From contig CANQJX010000132.1 of NCBI GenBank assembly GCA_947624335.1, positions 1 through 5,163 on the forward strand: DNA of 5,163 bases, written 5' to 3'. The notes beneath the pieces are model-generated. The model had not been told where the DNA came from and ran no database searches. It saw only the letters and a list, made by a program, of their open reading frames with translations. A program made the position numbers and the translations under genes. Below are positions 1-4,248 of this stretch, one piece after another. Source of the DNA: an uncultured Marvinbryantia sp. (GTDB taxonomy: Bacteria > Bacillota > Clostridia > Lachnospirales > Lachnospiraceae). The first letter of the stretch is position 1; every line of letters begins with the position of its first letter.

Positions 1-341
1 ACCGTCAGCCCGCTCTCCGGAAGCAGGGCATGTTCAATCCCCATCTGCCCCACGTCAAAATAATTTGTAATATCATGCTTTGCCGCAAACTGCCGCACGC
101 ACTTGCAATGCTCGGCGGACTTGATATCCTTATTCGGGATAAAATGATCCATCACCAGAGCAATCTTGTCTTTGTCAAATACGCCTTCTTTTGTAAACTT
201 ATCCATTTCGTGAATCGCCACCGGGGAGGTAATGTCATTGCCCAGCACCAGATCCAGGTCCGCCTCGATTAGCTGCCCCGCTTCTACGCACGGCAGATGT
301 GCGGCGGCCGCCAGAATTTTTTGCGTCATTGTCATTCCCAT
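1..341 (-). CDS. leuC: 3-isopropylmalate dehydratase large subunit LeuC, N-terminal part (cut by window edge)
   Basis: This is the first 113 codons of the large subunit of isopropylmalate isomerase, which with LeuD converts 2-isopropylmalate to 3-isopropylmalate in cytoplasmic leucine synthesis. The aconitase-superfamily signatures of LeuC are visible: the opening GMTMTQKILA, then DLVLGNDITSPVAI (residues 30-43), VMDHFIPNKDIKSAEHCK (63-80) and NYFDVGQMGIEHALLPE (93-109). The wording matches the shorter LeuC/homoaconitase-like class (about 420 residues) of clostridia and archaea. About 300 residues, including the three Cys that hold the [4Fe-4S] cluster, therefore lie beyond position 1. The ATG at 341 is preceded by AGGAG eight bases upstream, which supports this start over the internal ATGs at codons 3 and 5. 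It lies 103 bases after ilvC on the same strand, with a stem-loop in the gap. Family assignment is firm. Isopropylmalate rather than homoaconitate as substrate is inferred from the ilvN-ilvC context. Confidence 0.96.
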   Translation of the reverse strand, partial: MGMTMTQKILAAAAHLPCVEAGQLIEADLDLVLGNDITSPVAIHEMDKFTKEGVFDKDKIALVMDHFIPNKDIKSAEHCKCVRQFAAKHDITNYFDVGQMGIEHALLPESGLT

Positions 342-378
342 CTTTTTCGCTCCTGCCTTTCTTGTACAAACTCTTATT

Positions 379-421
379 AAAAGCGCGCAAGTCCCCTGTT
401 TTGAGAAACCTGCGCGTTTTT
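379..421 (-). terminator. Stem-loop between ilvC and leuC (weak terminator, attenuator or processing site)
   Basis: On the minus strand CGCGCA (416-411) pairs with TGCGCG (389-384). After one unpaired C, an outer AAAA pairs with TTTT (421-418 with 382-379). The 21-base loop can form a further small GTTT/AAAC hairpin. The 3' arm ends in TTTTAAT, a short U-run. It lies 23 bases after the ilvC stop and well before the leuC ribosome site. A full terminator here would cut leuC off from the ilvN promoter, so partial termination or an mRNA processing/stability hairpin is more likely. The structure is seen by eye; no folding energy was computed. Confidence 0.45.
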
Positions 422-444
422 TCGTTGAGACTTTTGCCCGTATT

Positions 445-1464
445 TTAGTTGTTGATCAGCTTGTCTTCGCCGTTCCAGCTGTACAGCTTGCGGATTTCTT
501 CGCCGACGATTTCCGACGGATGCTCCGCGGCCAGTTTACGCATCGCCTTAAAGTGAACCTGTCCGCCTGCGGAAGACATATCCAGCAGGAAATCTTTGGC
601 AAAGGTTCCGTCCTGGATATCGGAAAGAATCTTTTTCATCGCCTTTTTGGTTTCCTCGGTGATAATCTTCGGCCCTGTAATATAATCGCCATACTCCGCG
701 GTATTGGAAATCGAATATCTCATACCCGCAAACCCGGACTGATAGATCAGATCCACGATCAGCTTCATCTCATGGATGCACTCGAAATATGCGTTTCTCG
801 GATCGTAGCCCGCTTCTACCAACGTCTCAAAGCCCGCCTGCATCAGAGCGCATACGCCGCCGCACAGAACAGCCTGCTCGCCAAAAAGATCCGTCTCGGT
901 CTCGGTGCGGAATGTGGTTTCCAGAACGCCCGCGCGCGCGCCGCCGATTGCCAGCGCATAAGCAAGCGCTTTGTCAAGCGCTTTTCCGCTTGCATCCTGA
1001 TGAACCGCTACCAGGCACGGAACACCCTTGCCCGCCTGATACTCGCTTCTTACCGTATGGCCCGGTCCCTTCGGCGCGATCATGGTAACGTCCACGTTTG
1101 CAGGCGGTACGATGCAGCCGAAATGAATGTTAAAGCCATGCGCAAACATCAGCATATTGCCCTCTTCCAGATTCGGCTCGATGTCCTTTTTGTACATGGC
1201 GGCCTGTTTTTCGTCATTAATCAGGATCATAATAATATCGGCCTTCTTTGCAGCTTCCGCCGCCGTATAAACCTCAAAGCCCTGTTCTTCCGCCTTTTTC
1301 CATGAGCGGCTTCCTTCGTAAAGGCCGATGATTACATGGCATCCGGACTCCTTCGCATTTAACGCATGCGCATGTCCCTGGCTGCCGTAACCGATAATCG
1401 CAATCGTTTTTCCTTCCAGAAGGGATAAGTTGCAGTCTTCCTGGTAATAAATTTTTGCTTCCAT
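445..1464 (-). CDS. ilvC: Ketol-acid reductoisomerase (class I, 339 aa)
   Basis: Catalyses the Mg2+-dependent alkyl shift and NAD(P)H reduction of 2-acetolactate (or 2-aceto-2-hydroxybutyrate) to the 2,3-dihydroxy acid, the second common step of valine and isoleucine synthesis (and leucine via ketoisovalerate). The N-terminal Rossmann domain shows GYGSQG (residues 25-30), a cofactor-selecting loop GLYEGSRSW (47-55), FAHGFN with His109, and IAPKGPGH with Lys132. The C-terminal knotted helical domain carries the metal/substrate residues: Asp192 and Glu196 in ETDLFGEQ, Glu228 and Glu232 in FECIHEMK, and Ser253 in YSISNTAEYGD. Its 339 residues fit the short class I enzymes. The ATG is preceded by a strong GGAGG eight bases upstream. 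It follows ilvN by 56 bases without a clear promoter, so it is probably co-transcribed from the ilvN promoter. Two departures from the sequence I would expect are Tyr49, where many class I enzymes have Arg, and Cys117 after NIHFG, where Gln is usual. Confidence 0.98.
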   Translation of the reverse strand: MEAKIYYQEDCNLSLLEGKTIAIIGYGSQGHAHALNAKESGCHVIIGLYEGSRSWKKAEEQGFEVYTAAEAAKKADIIMILINDEKQAAMYKKDIEPNLEEGNMLMFAHGFNIHFGCIVPPANVDVTMIAPKGPGHTVRSEYQAGKGVPCLVAVHQDASGKALDKALAYALAIGGARAGVLETTFRTETETDLFGEQAVLCGGVCALMQAGFETLVEAGYDPRNAYFECIHEMKLIVDLIYQSGFAGMRYSISNTAEYGDYITGPKIITEETKKAMKKILSDIQDGTFAKDFLLDMSSAGGQVHFKAMRKLAAEHPSEIVGEEIRKLYSWNGEDKLINN

Positions 1465-1520
1465 AATTGTCTCCTCCGTTTTCTTATTATAATGATAAAA
1501 GGTTCAAAACCTCTGCGCAC

Positions 1521-2018
1521 TTAAAGGTAACGCACGTCATCCGCGCCTCTGGATAGCCCGGTAATGCCCGTTCTCGCCAGTTCCAGAACCTCGTAATCGT
1601 TCATCAGTTCCAGAAAAGCCCGCAGCTTCGCCTGATCGCCCGTCAGCTCGATAATCATGGAGTCCTTGGTAACGTCCACCACCTTGGCACGGAAAATATC
1701 GCAGATCGCGCTGATCTGCTGCCGGTCCTGCGCTTCCGCGCGCACCTTAAGCATAATCAGTTCGCGGTTTACGCTCTCTCCGGATTTGAGCGTCTTGATG
1801 TCTACTACATCGATCAGTTTTGCCAGTTGTTTGACGATCTGGTCCAGAATCTGCTCGTCGCCGCTTACCACCACTGTCATGCGGGAATAGCGGGGATCCG
1901 CCGTTTCCCCTACCGTAAGGCTGTCGATGTTATAGCCTCTGCGGCTGAAAAGACCGGAAACCCGGCTTAAAACACCGGACGTATTATCCACCAGCATCGA
2001 TAGGATTCTTTGTTTCAA
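1521..2018 (-). CDS. ilvN: Acetolactate synthase small (regulatory) subunit, TTG start
   Basis: Regulatory subunit of acetohydroxyacid synthase. It binds the catalytic subunit IlvB, stimulates it and confers feedback inhibition by branched-chain amino acids (usually valine). An N-terminal ACT domain (about residues 3-77) contains the VDNTSGVLSRVSGLFSRRGYNIDSL segment; Asn12, Gly15 and Asn30 align by eye with the valine-site residues Asn11, Gly14 and Asn29 of E. coli IlvH. The C-terminal AHAS small-subunit domain (about 84-158) includes FRAKVVDVT (109-117) and ARTGITGLSRG (148-158). Length (165 aa) is normal. The start is TTG at 2018, with AAGGA about nine bases upstream. The next ATG (codon 8) would remove the first beta strand of the ACT domain, so TTG is preferred. 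It is the first gene after a near-consensus promoter and is followed by ilvC. No ilvB lies upstream or in the window. The symbol ilvH is used for the same family. Confidence 0.96.
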   Translation of the reverse strand: MKQRILSMLVDNTSGVLSRVSGLFSRRGYNIDSLTVGETADPRYSRMTVVVSGDEQILDQIVKQLAKLIDVVDIKTLKSGESVNRELIMLKVRAEAQDRQQISAICDIFRAKVVDVTKDSMIIELTGDQAKLRAFLELMNDYEVLELARTGITGLSRGADDVRYL

Positions 2019-2062
2019 CGTTCTTCTTCCTTTCCTCAGAAATGTGCAAGAGCATATTGATT

Positions 2063-2091
2063 ATTCTACCAACTATGTATTTCTTTGTCAA
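2063..2091 (-). promoter_or_regulatory. Sigma-A type promoter of the ilvN-ilvC-leuC operon
   Basis: On the minus strand a perfect -35 TTGACA (2091-2086) is followed after exactly 17 bases by the -10 TAGAAT (2068-2063). Transcription should begin near 2057-2055, leaving a leader of only about 37-40 bases before the ilvN TTG. The spacing and the A/T-rich surround make this a strong call. The leader is too short for a T-box or classical attenuator, and I found no T-box core sequence. Control of initiation or feedback through IlvN is therefore more likely than riboswitch control. Confidence 0.88.
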
Positions 2092-2137
2092 TGCTTTTGC
2101 AAGATTCCCCCGCAAATTCCGGGAAATTTTCCATCTG

Positions 2138-2164
2138 AAAAGGGGACGTCACGCGTCCCCTTTT
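2138..2164 (-). terminator. Bidirectional intrinsic terminator overlapping the CBS gene stop codon
   Basis: GGGGACG (2142-2148) and CGTCCCC (2154-2160) form a perfect 7-bp G+C stem with a 5-base loop. The stem is extended by four A-T pairs on the outside (2138-2141 with 2161-2164), giving 11 perfect pairs. On the minus strand the stem is followed by a U-run of four, on the plus strand by five. The TGA stop of the CBS protein (2151-2149) sits in the loop, so the last four sense codons form one arm. It separates the symporter/CBS unit from the ilvN promoter about 47 bases further on. Confidence 0.85.
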
Positions 2165-2571
2165 TCTGTCCGTTTATAAGTATCGTAAAAATAATTCATA
2201 ATCTGTTTGCGGGTTACAATCCCGATAAACGTCTGATTATCGTCGATCACCGGCACAAAGTTCTGATTTAGGGATGTCTGCATCAGTTCTTCAATATTGC
2301 ACTGAACATTGACCGGCGCGTTATCCCAGCGCCGCTTGACCGTCCGCAGCGGGATCGCCTCCGATTCGTGCAGTGTCTGAAGCCCCATATTTTTGAGGCT
2401 CCAGAGAAGATCACCCTCGGTGATCGTTCCCACATAGTTTCCGTTCCGGTTGATAATCGGCACCGCACTGTACCGGTAATATTCCATTTTTTCCAGCGCC
2501 TGACGCATGGAGTAGTCGTCGTAAAGATACGCTACCTCGCTCTTTGGCTTTAAGAAAAATAATATATTCAT
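2149..2571 (-). CDS. Small stand-alone protein of two CBS domains (140 aa)
   Basis: A cytoplasmic protein made almost entirely of one CBS pair (Bateman module), a fold that usually senses adenine nucleotides or related ligands. CBS1 spans about residues 7-60, with YRYSAVPII then YVGTITEGDLL (46-56, Asp54 in the usual ribose-contacting place). CBS2 spans about 75-130, with QNFVPVID and FIGIVTRKQI (115-124), where the usual Asp of the T-x-x-D motif is Gln123. There is no fused enzyme or channel domain, so its effector role and target are unknown. The frame is open up to an ATG at 2733, but that would overlap the symporter by 106 bases. The ATG at 2571 has GGAG ten bases upstream, begins right at the family-like MNILFFLKPKSEVAYLY and has its own promoter just before it. 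The gene probably also receives read-through from the symporter gene, since no terminator separates them. Its end lies inside a terminator hairpin. Confidence 0.9.
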   Translation of the reverse strand: MNILFFLKPKSEVAYLYDDYSMRQALEKMEYYRYSAVPIINRNGNYVGTITEGDLLWSLKNMGLQTLHESEAIPLRTVKRRWDNAPVNVQCNIEELMQTSLNQNFVPVIDDNQTFIGIVTRKQIMNYFYDTYKRTEKGDA

Positions 2572-2602
2572 AAGTATGCCGCTCCATGTCCCTGATACAT
2601 TC

Positions 2603-2631
2603 AGTATAAAGCATCGGCGGCAATCGGTCAA
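2603..2631 (-). promoter_or_regulatory. Promoter of the CBS gene, overlapping the symporter stop codon
   Basis: On the minus strand TTGACC (2631-2626) and TATACT (2608-2603) are separated by exactly 17 bases, five of six matches to consensus in each box. The TGA stop codon of the symporter gene (2630-2628) is part of the -35 box. The predicted start near 2596 leaves a leader of about 25 bases containing the GGAG ribosome site of the CBS gene. This supports both the ATG at 2571 and independent expression of the CBS protein. Confidence 0.75.
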
Positions 2632-4112
2632 CGGATTTCTTTCTCGTGTTCCTCCTGAATCTCCGGGAACATGGAAAGCATCGGCTTTACATCCCGATTG
2701 CGGAACTTGCGGTCCACATAGTTTTTGGTGCATTTCATAACCAGCGGCGAAAGCACCAGCACGCCGATCAGGTTGGGAATCATCATCATGCCGTTAAAGG
2801 TATCGGAAATATCCCATGCAAGCTGCGCTTTCATCAGCGAACCGGCAAGTACGATCACTACAAAAATCACACGGTACACAGTAACGGATTTTTCGCCGAA
2901 TAAGTATTCGCACGCCGTAGATCCATAGTGGCTCCAGCCAAGAACGGTGGAATACGCAAACAAAAGAATGGCGATCGCCACAAACCAAGCGCCCGGCTGG
3001 CCGAATGTCTGCGCAAACGCATAACTCATCAGCGAACTGGATTCTATCTCGGCTGCCGCGCCGGCAATCTGTCCGGTTGCCAGATCCACGCATCCGGAGC
3101 TTAAAATGGTAAGCGCCGTTAACGTGCAGACTACAATCGTATCTGCAAATACTTCAAAAATACCCCACATACCCTGACGGATCGGTTCCTTTACATTGGA
3201 GCTGGAATGAACCATAACCGAAGAACCGAGACCCGCTTCGTTTGAGAACACGCCTCGTTTCATACCCATCTGCATCGCAAGCGCAATGCCGGAGCCTACT
3301 ACGCCGCCCGCCGCGGATTTTAAGGCAAACGCGCCTTTAAAAATAGACACAAACACCGCCGGCATGCTGGTGATATGTAACGCAATGATAATAACCGTAC
3401 CGACCAGATAAGCGATTACCATAAACGGAACAATTTTCTCCGTCATAGAAGCAATTCGTTTCAGCCCCCCAAGGATAACCAGCGCGACCGCAAGCACCAG
3501 AAAGATTCCGGTAATGATAGTGGGAATGCCAAACGCCGTTTTTACATTGGTTACCATGCTGTTTACCTGGCTCATATTGCCGATGCCAAAGGAAGCCAGC
3601 AAGCAGAAGCAGGAAAACAGCGTGGCAAGAACCGCGCCGATCCATTTGCAGCCTTTTTTGGAACCCAGGCCGTCGCGCAGATAATACATGGCGCCTCCGC
3701 ACCACTCGCCCTTCTCGTTCTTGCGGCGGTACAGGATACCGAGCACGTTCTCGGAGTAGTTGGTCATCATCCCGAAGAACGCGATCAGCCACATCCAGAA
3801 CACCGCGCCCGGTCCGCCGACCGCAATCGCGCCCGCCACGCCGACGATATTACCGGTGCCGACCGTGGCGGCCAGAGCCGTGCAGAGCGACTGAAACTGG
3901 GAAATAGACTTATCCTCCGTATGTTTGGTAATGTCCTTATCGCCAAAGATGGCGCCGATCGTATTTTTCATCCAGTGCCCGAAATGGCTTAACTGGAAGA
4001 ATTTTGTCATGCAGGTCATCAGCACGCCCACAAATCCCAGAAGAATCAGCGCCGGCCATCCCCACACGATGCCGTTGACAAAACTGTTCACTTTGGTAAT
4101 CATTTCAACCAT
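2628..4112 (-). CDS. Sodium:alanine/glycine symporter, AGCS family
   Basis: An integral membrane transporter of 494 residues that, by family knowledge (TC 2.A.25), takes up alanine and/or glycine with Na+ (sometimes H+). The family signature GGPGAVFWMWLIAFFG is present (residues 99-114), preceded by TALAATVGTGNIVGVAGA (78-95). Also seen are KRGVFSNEAGLGSS (286-299) and GWSHYGSTACEYLFG (392-406), all characteristic AGCS segments. About ten to eleven hydrophobic segments run from residue 18 to about 460, followed by a charged cytoplasmic tail. Length is typical for the family. The frame also has a GTG at 4121, but that codon overlaps the ribosome site. AGGAG at 4125-4121 is eight bases before the ATG at 4112, which I take as the start. 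It follows the peptidase gene after 135 bases with its own promoter and a leader hairpin. A CBS-domain gene follows immediately and may be co-transcribed. Substrate preference cannot be read from sequence. Confidence 0.95.
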   Translation of the reverse strand: MVEMITKVNSFVNGIVWGWPALILLGFVGVLMTCMTKFFQLSHFGHWMKNTIGAIFGDKDITKHTEDKSISQFQSLCTALAATVGTGNIVGVAGAIAVGGPGAVFWMWLIAFFGMMTNYSENVLGILYRRKNEKGEWCGGAMYYLRDGLGSKKGCKWIGAVLATLFSCFCLLASFGIGNMSQVNSMVTNVKTAFGIPTIITGIFLVLAVALVILGGLKRIASMTEKIVPFMVIAYLVGTVIIIALHITSMPAVFVSIFKGAFALKSAAGGVVGSGIALAMQMGMKRGVFSNEAGLGSSVMVHSSSNVKEPIRQGMWGIFEVFADTIVVCTLTALTILSSGCVDLATGQIAGAAAEIESSSLMSYAFAQTFGQPGAWFVAIAILLFAYSTVLGWSHYGSTACEYLFGEKSVTVYRVIFVVIVLAGSLMKAQLAWDISDTFNGMMMIPNLIGVLVLSPLVMKCTKNYVDRKFRNRDVKPMLSMFPEIQEEHEKEIR

Positions 4113-4155
4113 AATTTTCACTCCTCTTTACCGCAAAAACAGGAAGCAGCTCCAT
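4105..4155 (-). other. Possible 16-codon upstream reading frame in the symporter leader
   Basis: An ATG at 4155 opens a frame for MELLPVFAVKRSENYG and stops with TGA at 4107-4105, so it ends four to eight bases inside the symporter coding sequence. A G-rich GGGGGGAG run lies just upstream and could serve as a ribosome site, though part of it is very close to the ATG. The ATG lies in the loop of the leader hairpin. An overlapping stop and start would allow translational coupling. Short frames of this size occur by chance, and nothing in the peptide is recognisable, so this is only a candidate. Confidence 0.2.
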
Positions 4156-4172
4156 TGCTCCCCCCTGTTTTT
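4135..4172 (-). terminator. Terminator-like hairpin in the symporter leader (terminator of peptidase gene or attenuator)
   Basis: On the minus strand an arm of AAAAACA plus G residues (4172-4160) pairs with TCCTGTTTTT (4144-4135). AGCA/TGCT (4159-4156 with 4148-4145) closes a 7-base loop. About 14 pairs form with a small G bulge, and the 3' arm finishes in a run of five U. On the plus strand the same structure is followed by TTTTTATTTTTT, so it could act in that direction too, although no plus-strand gene needs it. It lies 76 bases after the peptidase stop but also downstream of the symporter promoter, so every transcript entering the symporter gene must cross it. Confidence 0.6.
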
Positions 4173-4182
4173 ATTTTTTATC

Positions 4183-4191
4183 ATTCTACCA
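4183..4191 (-). promoter_or_regulatory. Extended -10 promoter of the symporter gene
   Basis: The minus strand reads TGGTAGAAT (4191-4183), an extended -10 element (TGn plus a -10 box matching five of six). No good -35 box is seen; the best at 18 bases spacing is TTATGA. This is tolerable for an extended -10 promoter in A/T-rich DNA. The predicted start near 4176 would place the leader hairpin within a few bases of the 5' end of the mRNA. It is the best promoter candidate in the gap before the symporter gene. Confidence 0.6.
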
Positions 4192-4210
4192 TAACCCGAC
4201 TTTTTTTCAT

Positions 4211-4248
4211 AATAAATTTTATTGGCCTTATTAATTCAAATTTTGAAT
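4211..4248. repeat. Two A/T-rich palindromes upstream of the symporter promoter
   Basis: AATAAA-T-TTTATT (4211-4223) and ATTCAAA-T-TTTGAAT (4234-4248) are perfect inverted repeats around a single central base, with centres 24 bases apart. The first touches the expected -35 region of the symporter promoter. The second overlaps the stop codon of the peptidase gene. They could be operator half-sites for a repressor or activator, a weak terminator, or chance in A/T-rich DNA. The palindromes are directly visible; any regulatory role is inference. Confidence 0.3.

Noticed and set aside
342..444. T-box riboswitch before leuC
   Set aside because: A GGGGACTTGCGCG stretch faintly recalls the T-box core but does not match it, and the region is too short for the specifier stem.
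964..983. Direct repeat of the palindrome AAGCGCTT, 12 bases apart
   Set aside because: It encodes the KALDKAL segment of ketol-acid reductoisomerase, where the repeated amino acids account for the repeated DNA.
232..1305. Long plus-strand open frame of 357 codons
   Set aside because: It lies antisense to ilvC and leuC, its residues look like reversed-strand composition without any family motif, and it has no ribosome site or promoter.
1497..1512. Small AGGTT/AACCT hairpin followed by U residues between ilvN and ilvC
   Set aside because: Only five base pairs with a three-base loop, too weak for a terminator. ilvC has no promoter of its own and must be read through.
1987..2055. ATG at 2055 near the predicted start of the ilvN transcript, as a possible leader peptide
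   Set aside because: It would be nearly leaderless with no ribosome site, has only two Leu codons and one Ile codon near its start, and there is no terminator/antiterminator pair for attenuation.
2409..2425. Perfect GATCACC-ctc-GGTGATC inverted repeat
   Set aside because: It lies inside the first CBS domain, where it encodes the conserved ITEGD segment, and has no U-run. Coding constraint explains it.
2572..2733. Longer CBS protein beginning at the ATG at 2733 (54 extra residues)
   Set aside because: It would overlap the symporter gene by 106 bases, its extension does not look like CBS sequence, and a promoter plus GGAG site point to the ATG at 2571.
4113..4121. GTG at 4121 as symporter start
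   Set aside because: The GTG overlaps the AGGAG ribosome site that is ideally spaced for the ATG at 4112.
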